From the NCBI GenBank assembly GCA_005406025.1, contig BGZK01000006.1:992001-1056000 (forward strand): a DNA stretch of 64,000 bases. Reading direction: 5' to 3'. The stretch is from Eumeta japonica. Lineage: Eukaryota; Arthropoda; Insecta; Lepidoptera; Psychidae. The notes beneath the pieces are model-generated. The model was not told where the DNA came from. It worked only from the letters and a program-made list of their open reading frames with translations, and searched no databases. The position numbers and the translations under genes are program-made. Below, piece by piece: positions 34,580-47,600 of the stretch (position 1 is its first letter; every line of letters begins with the position of its first letter).

Positions 34580-37500
34580 GCTCTATAATTATAGTTTCAA
34601 TGTCATATTTGCTTTAAACGCATTTTGTTTATTCAGTATAGTTAAGGCAAAGTTAAAGCTATATAATATATTTCAACGCTATGAATACCTATTGGGTATC
34701 ATTCTATCAATTCTATCGATTGATAGAATGATAAGTTTCGAATTCAGGTTTCTAAGCGAGTTCAAAACTAAATCGCAGTAGTAAGGTATTTGATTAAAAG
34801 CAGCAGTTAACGATGCCGTCAATACAAACATAGTTTAAAGTCAAATGGATTTTTCAAATTTATCCAGTACATTTAAAGAGAAGGAGGTGCTACATTATGT
34901 GATTTAAACTCATAAATGCCTAAATAGAAATAGTGATAGGTTGCATGATTGAGTTTTCTAAGCAATCGAGCTCTAAATCAGCGTTACTAATGTTTGGTCT
35001 TGTAAGGAGCATGTAGCGACTTTGTCTATATCTAATCAAAGTTCAAATAAAATCTGTTCACAGCAATTTTCGTATATGCAGTTCAGTTAAGGCGAGTAGA
35101 GGCTACATCATGCTTTTTTGAAGTCTATTGTGCTAACACAAGGAGTGATAGCTAAATTTCAAAATGATAGCAAGTGCGAGCATTAAAAGAAGTGTAAAGG
35201 TCTTCACTTGTGAGCAGCATTCACCGATGCTAATTCTGTATATTCATAGTTTTAAAGTCAAAACTGGTTCAAACGCATTTTTCGTATTAGTATAATAGAT
35301 TTAAGGAGAATGTGTAGGTACATCATGCTTTTAACGTCTTATTATAGCTAATAGAAGGAGTGACCGGCTGACTGCTTATTCAATAGCGATTACATGACGT
35401 AAACCTCAGACCAAACGTTCAAATACATTTTTCGCTTCATGCAGTTCAGTTAGGGCGAAGGAGAAGCAACATCATGATTTTCAACGTACATTGTACCAAA
35501 TAGAAGGACAATTGTTCTGTCTGCTTAATTACGATAGCAAGTGTGAGACGTCAACTGCAGTGATAAGATCTTTACTTATGAGCAGCATTTAGCGATGCTT
35601 ACTCGATCTGAATAAACCTTAAAACTTAAATCTGCTCTAAACCCATTTTCCTATTATGCTTAAGGTGAAGGTAAAATAACATTATGTATTTCAACTTCAT
35701 ATGATATCTAATAGAATTATTGATAGGTTGGATGTTTGGTTTCTTAAGTCATTTCGAAATCTAAATCTCACTAAGAACTTTTCTTAGAGCAAAATCTAAC
35801 GAAGCTGATGCGATCTTATGAAAGTATCAAAGTTAAACGTGCGTCAAAGCATTTTGTATTATTCAGTATAATTAGGGCAAAAATGAGGTGACATAATTTA
35901 TTCATAACACTTATTAGAAATAGATGTAGGTTGTATGTCTTACTATCTAAAGCAATTTCGTAATGTAAATCGTAATACTGGGACTTTTATTGTAAGCAAC
36001 ATTCAGCTTTGTTGACTGGGTTCAATCAAACTTTTAACTCAAATCTGCTTCAAAAGCATTTTTTTTTATTATGAAATACAATTAAGGCGAAATAAAAGGT
36101 ATATCATGTTCTTCTACGTCTTAATATAACTAATTAAAGGAACTGTAAGGAGCTGGCAGTTTAAGTTTCGATAGCGAGTGCATGACGTAAATGCCAATAA
36201 TAATATTTGTACTTGTAAGCAGCATTCAGCGATGCTAACTCGATCTTATCATAACTTAAAAGTCCATTCTGCTTCGAATTAATTTTTCGTTTAATGCAGT
36301 ACAATTCAAGTGAAGGCGAAACTATATCATACATTTCAACGCCATATAACAAATAAAAAAAAATGTTAGACTTCCCGTTCGGGTTTCCTAAGCGCGTTCA
36401 GGACCTAAAGCCCAGTATTAAGGTCTTTTATTTTGAGCATTATTCAGCAATGCTAACACAATCTAAGCATAATTTCGAAGTCAAATATGCTTTAAAACGC
36501 ATTTTTTCTATTATGCAGTACATTTCAGGCGAAGGTGAAGTTAAATCATGTAATTCAAATTTAAGAATACCTTATGGAAAAAGTAATAGGTTATATATTT
36601 AGATTTCCTAAGAAATTTTGGAAACTAAATGACAGTATTAAAGTTTTATCTTGTGAGCAAAATTCAGCGATGTATACTTTATCTACTCAAAGTTACCCAT
36701 CAAACCTGTTCACAGGCGCTTTTCATATTATGCAGTTTAATTTAAGCAAAGGAGAAGCAACGTCATGCTTTTAAACGTCTTATTTTACCTAATAGAAAGA
36801 GTATGAGTTGTCTGTTCAAGTATCAATGGTGTGTACGAGACGTCAATCACAGTAATAAAGTCTTTAATTCTAAGTAGCATTCAGCGATGCTGACTGGATC
36901 TAATTATAGCTTTAAAGTCAAATCTGCTTCAAACACATTTTTCATTTTGTATAAAACAATTAAGGTGAAGTTGAAGGTACATCATATATTTTAACGTCAC
37001 ATAATACTTAATATAAAGAGAGATAGGCTGCCTTTTGGGTTTCCTGAACGATTTCGGGATTTAAATCTTAATATTAAAGTCTCTTTAAACAATCAGCATT
37101 GAACGATGCGAACTTGTTCTAATCAAGGCTTCAATGTCAAATCTGAATCACCTCATTTATTTGTTTATGCACCTAAGTTAAGGCAAAAGCGAAATATCAC
37201 ACTTTTCAACGTCTTTTTATACCGAAAACAAGGAGTGATACGCTGCCTGTTTAAAATTCGAAAGCAAATGCGAGACGTCAAAAGCAGTAAAAAGGTCTTT
37301 ACTTGTGAGCAGCATTCAGAGACGCTAATTCTATATAATTATAACTTTAAAGTAAAATCTGTTTGAAACACATTACTCGTATTATATACGTATTATACAA
37401 TTAAGGTGAAGGAAATAAAAGAATTTCTCAATATAACTAGGAAAGCGTTCGTCGCATCGATCTCTTATACAAACATTAAATTAAGATTGTAAAATGTCTC

Positions 37501-37962
37501 ATCGATTGTCGGAACGTTCATCGTAATCGTCATCGTAACTCGTAGACGTTCCGTCCGATCGGTTTATAATCTACGACAAGATTATTTATAATTTAAAATC
37601 GGGTCAAATGCTATAAAGTCAGAGACCCTCGACTTATAAATACGGGTGACTTTGAAGTTCAAAGAAAAGAAGGTTTTTTCAATATAACTAGGAAACCGTG
37701 CGTCGCATCAATCTTTTACCCAAAACATTAAATTATGATCGTAAAATGTCCCGTCGATTGTTGGAAATAGATTGAAAATCGGCTATTTAATTTTGCTTCA
37801 AAGGCATCTTTTGTTTGATGCAGTACAATAAGGCGAAGGAAAGACTACGTTATATGTACATATATCTTAACGTCATATAACACCTAAAATAAATAGAGTT
37901 AGGCTGCCTGTTTGGGTTTCCTCAGCCATTTCGAGATATAAATCGCAGTCTTTCTTGTTAGC
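34580..37962 (+). repeat. Satellite-like array, right arm, main part
   Basis: Mirror of 2,227-5,290. Point-to-point matches go beyond the shared consensus (for example ATTCTGTATATTCATAGTTTT near 35,235 against 5,190-5,215, and the frame at 37,106-37,366 against 3,133-3,366). These two arrays are therefore arms of the same duplication rather than independent arrays. The piece from 34,580 to about 35,150 continues past the paired part. Confidence 0.85.
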
Positions 37963-40609
37963 GGCATTTTTTAATACTCGACCCCGCAGAGATCATTGCC
38001 ATTCCTTCTCGGGTTCATTATCTCATTTATACTTATTTCCATTTCTTAAGGATGGTAGGTAAGGGTTATATTGCAAAATTTTTCCCCTTTTAACTTTTGT
38101 CTTTTATATATTATATAATATGTTTCTTATTTTCATACTTCTACTTTAATCCTTATATTTATATTAGCTTCTTAAGCAATTTATTATTGTCACTTCTTAA
38201 TTCCAATCCCACTCTACCACCCTAGGATTATACATTTCTCTGTCAATTTTCAAATCCTGTTCCATTTATTTCTCTCTTATACACTTCTGCTACATCTCCA
38301 TACTACGTTTCTACTTCATTTAATTTCAATTTTTTTTTCTTTTTTATGTATTTCCATTAAGCTTTCCGCAACGTTTGACCACTACGCCGCAGAACTTCAG
38401 AAACTTTTTTTTTATTCTGTCTTCCATAAATTCAAACAAAAGTGCCGCCTCGTAACTCGAACGCCCATTTCCGCACGCTCCCGAAGGAACATATCACATT
38501 CTTCGAAAACGTGCAGTACATCTTGAATTTTGGCGGGGTCACAAGCGCAGTAAGGTGAGTCCCACAGGTTAAACCTAAACAGGTAGCACGTGAACCGACC
38601 GCGTCCGTTAAGGCTTGCATGATCTAGAACGCCATATCTATCTGTTGGATGGTTCTGTACGCTGTTCCACCCGAAGAAAAAAGCATTTGGTGATCGCACT
38701 CATACTTCTCTAGGCGTATCGTTTTTCCCTCTCTATCAGGCTGGCCGCCCTAATCGCCCTATGTCGCATTCTTTGCTTGCGACAGTGGAAACCAGTCGTA
38801 ATCCGCTGCTCTTCTTGGTGAGGGCGGCCCACCTGGCGAGTTTATCTCCACGCTCGTTTCCGCGATTCCGGTATGCGTTCTAACCCAGAATAGGCGCAAA
38901 ACCTGCCTTCCGCAACAATCTCGGAGATGTCGCGCATCGACTTTGCGTTCTATATGACTATCGCAGGTACAGATGTGCGGTCTGACTACGGCAAGACGGT
39001 CCATGATTTGGGATTCCAGGTTCTCGACATTTTCATAATCGATCTCAGGCACGTGCGCAGGGTGGTCAAATCGCAGAAATACATGGGTTTCTCGAGCTAA
39101 CGGTTGACAAAAGTGTCTTCCAAATCATTGCCGCGCTTTAGCTTACATAACCAGCCCACTTTGCTTCTCACTCTATTATCGAGAAGAAGCAGCTTTGAAA
39201 GAATTAGCGTGGAGTGTAGGGAGACTATACGGTGAACCCGGCATGTCTTTAGAGCGACGCTGCGCTGGACAGCGTCCACACCCAGAATCCACGTCGCTCG
39301 GACCAATCCTTTGTAAATCTTGGTAGCCTGTTTGAAAGCCTTGACGACATGAGGAATGAACGTCACCTTCCTATCAATCGTCAGACCGAGGAAGCGAATT
39401 TCGCCAACCTGGTTTATTTGCTCGCCGTCCATGTGTACCACTGGATCGTCGTATTTTAGTTTTTTGGTAAACACCACCGAGTTTGGTTTCGATAGTGTGA
39501 ACCTCAATTTATTCTTCACTTCCCAGCTGTGTACGTGAGTTAACGTCCGTTTAATATCCTTCTCCACTGAAGAAGCTGATTGTCCGGAGAACATGAGGAC
39601 CACATCATCTACAAACGCCTATACATATACGCCGAGTTCTCGGAGCAGGGAGTACAGATTTAAGTTCCTAAAGGTTGGTCCAGCTACAGAGCCGTATTCA
39701 ACCGTATACAATAAATCCTGCATGCAACCTTTGGAAATCTTTTTTCTGCAATCCCCTCCAGCGTACCTGACGACAACCTTCCGGTCTCTATGATAGCCCA
39801 GAACCATACCGTAGAAATTTACAGAACAGTTTTAAGCGAGCAGCTGGTGTCCAGTGTCAGTCACCACGCGTTGTCGAAGGCACCCTCTATATCCAGCTAC
39901 GCTGCGTCCCTTGCAGCTGCGGCACCGAGTGCCATTAGAGGCACCCGATCAACATTCTTTCCATGGTTTTTCCCAGCACAGGGAGCAGGCCTATGGGCCA
40001 GTAAGACTTTGGAAGGGCATAGTCATCCTTGCCCGGCTTCGTGATTTCCTTAATGGCAGCCGCCTTCCAGACCCGGGTAAAATATTCCAACTCGAGGCAT
40101 TTGTTCACCATCGCTAGGAACAAACCCAGGTCCCGTAAGATCACCGCCTGGCATATGTCCGATGTGAACTATCAATGCCTGGAACTCTTCAAGAATGTAA
40201 TGCCGTTAAAAGACGGGTCGACCCCGGGCAAATCTCTCGAAGTTACGGATGGCTGATTATTCCCATCGGTTCGTCTTATGATTTCTGTATGATATAGATC
40301 GTCAATATCGACCAGATCATGAGGAAAAAAGGTTTCTGTTAGGAGAGTTTCGACTCGTCCGGACCTAGTACTCGTTCCAAGTCGACTGGAAGTAGGACAT
40401 CCTCCCGGTTTTTTCTTGTTTCCCTGATGAACTTTTAGATGCCGTCCCACAGGCTTTCTCCGTCCTGTACAGAGCCCTAATCGCTTCCACCTTGCAGTCT
40501 ATGCCCCCGCCACTGTCCCTTCATAAGCCCTCTTGGCCTGGACGTATTTCCCTATCTATTGGGGGTCGCTTTTTGGATGTGCTGCTTCTTGCTGAGCGCA
40601 TCCCGTTTC
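37963..40609 (-). mobile_element. R1-type LINE remnant (right copy), longer than the left copy
   Basis: Minus strand. An N-terminal reverse-transcriptase part lies near 40,170-40,450 (TFFPHDLVDIDDLYH), with YWPIGLLPVLGKTMERMLIG near 39,990. The catalytic box is FVDDVVLMFSGQ near 39,600, where the usual Ala is Val. GLTIDRKVTFIPHV follows near 39,370, then the RNase H-like RLFWVRTHTGIAE near 38,890, and a Cys-His tail (CACDPAKIQDVLHVFEECD) near 38,500. Frameshifts make it inactive. The 3' junction with satellite is at the same base of the satellite unit as in the left copy. Confidence 0.85.
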
Positions 40610-41480
40610 GCAGTAAAGTTTAGGCAAAGAAAAACCCTCATCATATATTTCAACGCCATATCATACCTAATAGAAGGAATATATGCTTCCCTTTTAGGTT
40701 TCCTATGCGAGTTCAAGACCTAAATCTCAATACTAAACTTCTTTATTATAAGCAGTATTCAGGGATGCCGACCCAATCCAAGCATAGTTTTGAAATCAAA
40801 TATGCTTCAAATGTATTTTTTTTACTATGCAGTACATTTCAGGCGAAGGAGCAGTTACATCATGTGATTGAAACTCATAAATACCTCAAGGAAAAGGTGA
40901 TAGGTTGTGTGATTGGGTTTATAAGCGATTCCTAGCCCTAAATCACGTTACTAATGTTTGTTCTTGTAAGAAGCATTTAGTGATGCCGACTTCATCTAAT
41001 CGTAACTTCGAAATCAAATCTGCTTCAAATTCATTTTTTGTTTCATGCGATACAGTAAAGGTAAAGAGAAGCTTCACAGTAGGCGTATTTCACCGTTATA
41101 TAATACCTAATGGAAAAATTGATAGGCTGCTGCTTGCGTTTGCTAAACGTTTTCAAGACCTCGATCGCAGTATAGGGTCTTTACTTGTAAGCCGCAGTCA
41201 GAGATGCTGAGTAGATCTAATTACAGCTTCAAGGTCAAATCTGCTTTAAACGCATTTTTTTTTTTGTTTTATGCGGAACACTTTAGGCGAAGAAGACGGT
41301 ACATCATCTAATTACAGCTCTCAAGTCAAATCCGCTTAAATCGCATTGTCCTGTTGTGCAGTACATTTCTGGCGAAGGAGAAGGTATATCATGTAATTCA
41401 AACTCATAAATACCTATTGCAAATGGTTGTAAATTGTATGTTTGGGTTTCCTAAACAGTTTCGAGCCCTAAATCGCGGTT
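40610..41480 (+). repeat. Satellite-like array beyond the LINE
   Basis: About four further units of the same satellite (GCTTCAAATTCATTTTTTGT, AGGCGAAGGAGAAGG, CATCATGTGATT). The LINE inserted into a longer array that once ran continuously from about 31.9 to 41.5 kb. Confidence 0.8.
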
Positions 41481-41489
41481 TTACGGATT

Positions 41490-41875
41490 TTTCTTATGAG
41501 CAGGATTTAACCATGTTGACGTATCTAATCTATTTAGTTTTTTTCCTTAAAAAAACAACGTCGATCTTTGCTAAAGTCATCAAAATCGGTGTTCAGGAGA
41601 TATTGCCGGAAAGAATTTCTCAAAAATTGTTTTTTTTAATATCTTTTAAACTGCTCTACTTAAATTTTTTGTTTTTCTTAAAAAACAATCTTAATCGTCG
41701 CAAATTGTATCAAAATAGGTTGTTTCATTTGAAAGATACTGAGCTTGAAAGTAGTAAGAAGTTTCAGGGATGGCCTGTAGGGTCAACGGTTTTACAGATT
41801 GTTTTCTGTTGTAATATCTCTTTCTGTAGCAGTCTATACACAATGATAATTAAATACGTAAATATTTAATTGTGA
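41490..41875 (+). repeat. Dispersed repeat, copy 1 ('GGCCTGTAGGGTCAACGGTTTT')
   Basis: Shares AAGTTTCAGGGATGGCCTGT plus TCAACGGTTTTACAG and GAGCTTGAAAGTAG words with 45,390-46,020 (inverted) and 61,250-61,920. The open frame across it is not supported as a gene. Confidence 0.65.
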
Positions 41876-44579
41876 TTGTACGAGTATATAGTTAAATTAG
41901 AAAAAAACTAGTCTCAAATTTCTTGCTTCGTTCTTCTCTAGGGAAAATTACTTTCCAAACGAATATTATGACGTATTTGAAGTGTTATGTTAGTACCCAT
42001 GAAATAAACACATTTGGAATATAAAATTTAAATTTATCTATCTTTTTTGTGACTATCATTTCGCTCTGGGAATTACATAGTTAAAGTTTGACTGTGTGAC
42101 ACTGTGAAATTAATAAAATAAAAATGTTATAATAAAGGAAATCACTTTAAATATTACACTGAATTAAATTGTCATATTTTTTGTTTCTAATAGATATAAT
42201 TTAGAAATTATTTGCCATTAAAGTCTGGCTATTCAGTAATATGTTGTACTCATGCAGTTCTCATCAAAATTCTAAGGTAAAATCAAGTTGTGATAAATAT
42301 TATCTTTTTACTTCTATCGTGCCTTGGAGTTGTGAGAAATACGACCATTTGTGCCTTATATTTCGACAGTCGCAATTGAATCAGAACTTTTAGGGAGGGT
42401 ATTTGCCATTGGTCTACAGTTCTCAAATTTCTAAAAGCGAGATCTCATAGCATCAGTAAAGGTAAAAAAATGAATATAGTCAACTTGTACGTAAGTCACA
42501 CTTACAAAATTTAGATTTAGCTATTTAAAAACCGCAAAATAAAACAATAGAAATTTTTAAAAATGGGATTCTCTGCAAATCTTATTTTTCATACAGCGTT
42601 CGTGTCATTTGTTAGAGTTGTAGTTGGAATAAGGACCGTTACGTAAACCGATGTATGGTAAAACGTTTTTTAGTTTCTTGCAACAAAGTTGAGATTTTCA
42701 AAAATTTGCGTATTTATAGATGATTAAGCAAACGTCTCTCGACATTATACCAGTACCGGTATCAAAAACAGACAAAATCGTCGAAACTCGATGAAGACCC
42801 TGGACAAAATATCTAAATACATAATTAAATTTGTACGAAACCATCAGTATGCGAGCACTATTCGCTGTTTTTTTTTTTTTATCATTTTGTACTTCAACGA
42901 TGAGCTATCTTACCAATCAACGGTGAGTTTCAATGCTACCTAAATGTATTGCCGTGAACTCTCAAATATGTTGATTTATTCATAATCTGTGCTTGTTTCC
43001 ATTTTGTTTAATTATGTATCTACTATATGTATGTATCTATCTAAATTTTTGTATTGTGTAGTAGTGATATCATAGCCATGAAAGTAAAGAGAAATTTTGA
43101 TTGTGGATGTTAATAATTCAAGAACAACAAGTATAAATCAGATTCAATTCACTTCTCTCGGATGAGAAGAGACCAGAAGGACTAACGATGTTCTCCTAGC
43201 AGAAGGCGGAGAAGTCGCTGTTTTATCTAGAACACAAGTTGTGTTAGCGTTACATGATTACAAGGTTCCATTCAAATAACACTTGTCAAGTAGTAGACGT
43301 AGCAGAAACTTACGGCTGTATTATGAATATAGCTAAACAGGGTTTCTTTTAGATTATTTAATATTATCTTTGTTTTTAATTTTTTTATATATTCTTTATT
43401 TATTCTTTAATAATTTGCTCTTTTAATATGTATATTAAACACTAAAGGAATAAAAATTTTATTAATACAATCTAAGAATTCAGATGGATATTTGTAAAAT
43501 TGATATTATTCGACATTTGTTTGTAGAGTGCCGTGCATTATATTGATTGTAAATCGTTTATCAATAAAGGATATATTATTTATTACAAAGTGTTAGGCAT
43601 GTATCAAATATTCACGTCTTATAATTTTATAATATAATAAAACCATACGTGCTCATTATTTTTCTTGTCTGGTGCATGTAATTAAATAAAATAACATTTT
43701 TATATTATTAATTAAATAAAATAAATCAAATGACACTTTTCATTAATTATATTCATACATATTACATACGTTTGTAAATAAAACCTACAGGTTTCATTAT
43801 GTTTTCGCATTTTTTAAAAATATAACGTAGCAAACTCTGAATGTGTAGATATTTCTTTATTTTTCTTTCATAATTTTTCATCTTTAATCCGTTGTCTTAA
43901 TAATATTTATTACCTATAGCTTCAAAAAGTCTGGAACTTCCATACCGTTGTATGGACTACATTAGCCTTTATTTTACACCCTCAAACTAGAAAAAAAATC
44001 ACTAAAAGAGCAAAATTGATTTTTACATAGAGCATTTATTTTATCAATCAAAATAAAAGTAGGATTTTGAAATAAAATCCTGAATGCAGCGAGATACAAA
44101 TGTGATTTCGGAATATTTCTTCATTAAAATTCATATAGAACCGTTTTCCTATTGTCGAGTTATGAAAAAAAACATACAAACGAACAGACGAAGAAATAAA
44201 AAAGTAATCTATATCCGTTCCGTATCACACTATTTCCATATCGGGTTTCATTAAAATCGGCGTAGCAAGAAAACGTAACAGACAAGCATTCGCAATATTA
44301 AGTATTAATAAATAGCTATCACTGAAAAAGGCTTGTGATCTAAAATTGCTCAAGTTAATGCATTTATTTTGTTAATTTTCAGGCTAATACAGTGGTTTAT
44401 TTTTTACTTCATGGTTTTTTTTTTTAATAAATAAAATAAAATTGAGCCGTCCTGTAATACAAAAAAGGTTAGGTGCCACCCAGAGTTCTTTTCGTTTTTG
44501 ATACACGTTAATGTTTTTAAAATGGAATTAATAGGTAGTAAGAAACAATGAAAGAAAAGTACGTCTGCAGTTATTAAAA
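41876..44579. other. Long AT-rich intergenic region
   Basis: No exon, transposase or RNA gene recognised in 2.7 kb. A short T-run lies near 42,870. 44,150-44,310 matches the ACAGACGAAGAA / AAAATCGGCGTAGCAAGAAAACGTAACAGAC lepidopteran dispersed repeat also at 55,960-56,145. Confidence 0.5.
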
Positions 44580-44585
44580 TTTATT
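44580..44585 (-). terminator. Polyadenylation signal of glycine-rich gene copy B
   Basis: AATAAA on the minus strand, 65 bases after the stop codon of copy B. Confidence 0.65.
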
Positions 44586-44649
44586 GTGCACAGATTCAAG
44601 TAAAGCATACGTCGGAGTTTGCGAGCCAAAACTTGCTGCCGGATCAGCT

Positions 44650-47600
44650 TTATTTACGACCTGTAAAAAGAAACGTGAAAGCCGTCATAGTGCATTGAGT
44701 AAGCTGGTGTGATATAGCAGGAGACACGGGGAGGTGGTCTTTCGTATAACATTTCGAGGCACCAACAAGCATGTGGGTCACCATAAAGCAGGCGATCACA
44801 GCCGCCCATGGACACTCACAACCCTGAAGGGACTCACTAGTGAGTTGCCCGCCTTTTAGGAAGGAATTGGTTGGGGGGAGTACTAAAATGGAGGGAGAGT
44901 GGGTCACCAGAATATTTAGGAAAAAATAGAATATCTGACGCAAGAAAAAGTGGACCACTCACTAAACGATATGCCGCAGCGGAAACTGCTACTTCACTTG
45001 TTAATTATTTATTTTTTATTTCCTTTCGTCTTACTTTTGGGATTTCATCTCTTTTGAATAATATTTAAACTCTTATTTTTAAAATTTAGAATGGAATGAA
45101 AAAAGTTACAGCATTAGTGATTATGGTTAGAACGCGATTTATGTCATTGTCTTCTAATCAAAGTTTTAAATAATCTCATCATTTTGCAAATAAATTGATA
45201 TAATAAGGAATGTACTCACCTTCGGCCCCACTACCGCCGCTCCCACTGCCGCTTGCGGTTCCGCTTGCGCCGCCGCTCATTCCAACTCCCATACTCGCTA
45301 AATAGATCAAATATTACATTAATATGATGCCAATAGAAATAATGCATCTGTAGATATATATCTGATGAGATTTAAGAATCAATGGGTTCAATAGTTAAGA
45401 AATTACTTGAAAAATTTTAAAAACGGTTGACCCTACAGGCCAATTCCAAAATTTCCCACTGTGACATTTATTGATGTGTTTTAGAGCTGATTGAATTCAA
45501 AAATACAATTGTCTAAGTTTTTAAGATTTTCGAGCTCAAAAATTCGAAAGAAGATTGACTTTGCACACCATCTTTGAAAATATTTGCTACTTTCGAACTC
45601 AAACTGTTCAAAAATATAAAAAATAATAATGTTCATACTGTACGGTATTATACCTAATTTTTTAAACAGAAAAAGGTGACCAAGTACCAAGCGTAATCCA
45701 ACAAGAGTTTTATGGTATTCATTAACGATATCTTTTGCACGAATAAACCGATTTTGCTGCGGTTTGTGTAGATCGTTGTTGTTTTTTGAGGAAAAGAACT
45801 GATCAAATTTTGGAATTTATAGGTAGGTTATTTTGAAAACACTGTAAGAACAACTTTGAAAACAACAACTTTTAGAGAAAAATGTTGAAAAATTTATCTT
45901 AAACGGTATCTCTTAAACAAATTAGCCGATTGTTTATGACATTTTTGACAATGGATGCATCTGTTTGGGGAATAAGCTAAACAGGTTTCGGTAGCGACTG
46001 GTAGAGCAGTCTAAAAGTTATTTCAATAAATAATTACGTAAGTTTTATTTTTGAGATTCCTTAGAATCCATTTGGCGGATGAGTTCAAATTTGCAAAGCG
46101 GGAAATTAAAAAAAATGTATGTATATATTTGGTATTCCTTAAAATCGATTGATATTCCTTAAAGTTGATTGATGTCAAATTATTCCGTAAGTAAGTCTAG
46201 TTATTTCGAATGCCGCATATCCATCTTTTCCCCGTTCGCTCGTCCAGAAGATGCACCGACGTTCGACGAAAACTCGATTTTCTAAAACCATGTAAGCGTT
46301 GACGTTGCAATTTTTAATAACTTTCTATCAATATAACGGTAATTTAAAAAATGACTATTGAAAGAATGAAATGAAAGATGACTATAGAAATCAATGTAAT
46401 AACAATGAAATAAAATTCTTAAGGCATTTGATTTGAATTCTTGTACGGATTTTAATTATCAAATTAGCAGATAGTAAAAAAATATGTTTAAAACAATTAC
46501 ACCTCACCTCCCCAACCAGCGGCACCGCTAGCTCCGCCGTTGGTACTGCCGCCACCTGCGTTTAAAACGAATGTTATATTAATGAACATTATTGGAACGC
46601 CTGTACATATGACATACCAAAGGATTTATACACGGTATGATTTTACAATTCAAATTTAAATATCTTCATTTTATAGGGTATAAAATGACACTTGAATTAC
46701 ATCATATTTTTTTGCGAATTTACACTTTACCGCTCGTTCGGAAGGCAGTTCTCCTTCGTGAAGAAAAAGCAAGAAACTTAAAGGTATCTCTTTTCTAATT
46801 TCATCAAATTTTACTATGAATAGGCAAAACAAATAGAGAGCCATAGATGAACGTAACAGTCCGATACGAAGTTGAGCCGCCTATGCCCAAGGATATTTCT
46901 TGTCTAAATATGCGTAAGTTGTATAATACCCTTATTTATTGACCGATAGTTTAATAATGATCTTACATTTGCACAAGGATAAGTAAACCTCGTATGTCCA
47001 CAGAGACTCTATATGAACAGAGCTTCCTAAATGAATTCGTGACTGCATAGTCGGCAAACATGTAAACGCACTTTATTACTTACACATAAAAAGAAACAAA
47101 TATGAAGTGAAACAAATAATAAAAATGTATGATATGTAGTGCAGATTGTGTTTACGAGAGAATTATTAGGTGATAGTGTGTTTCGTTCATGTTAGAACAA
47201 ATAAAGATACATACCACTTTTGACAAGAAGTCATGGTACTACTAGTAGATAAATGAAACACTTATTTGCGAGAATGTGTTGGCCCTAATGAAAGAATGTT
47301 AATTACGTCACGACAATACATTTTTTATTTGCTTTAAGATTCAAAATCACATTTTTGTTAATTCTCAACCATACCTATCTAAATTTTTCTTTTTTGTAAA
47401 ATCATCTATATTTTAGGAAAAATCTGTATTTGGTATAGCACTCATATTGGCAACAGCAGTTAATCGGGTCTAATGTGTATTGGTTTGAATATTGTAACGT
47501 ACTAGAGTTTAGAGCGGAATATTCATTTGAGAAAGTTCTTGTGAGCTGTATGAACTAACCGAGAAAATTGGTGAACAGTCTTTGTGCTGGTCTGACGGTA

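Noticed and set aside
1..41480. Idea that the inverted arms are a haplotype mis-join in assembly.
   Set aside because: Arms differ by many substitutions and by several full transposon insertions, more than expected between haplotypes; long reads would be decisive.
41354..41869. 171-residue plus-strand open frame, one of the longest in the window.
   Set aside because: Crosses from satellite into a dispersed repeat found three times; composition is Phe/Leu-rich from T-runs and no copy keeps the frame.
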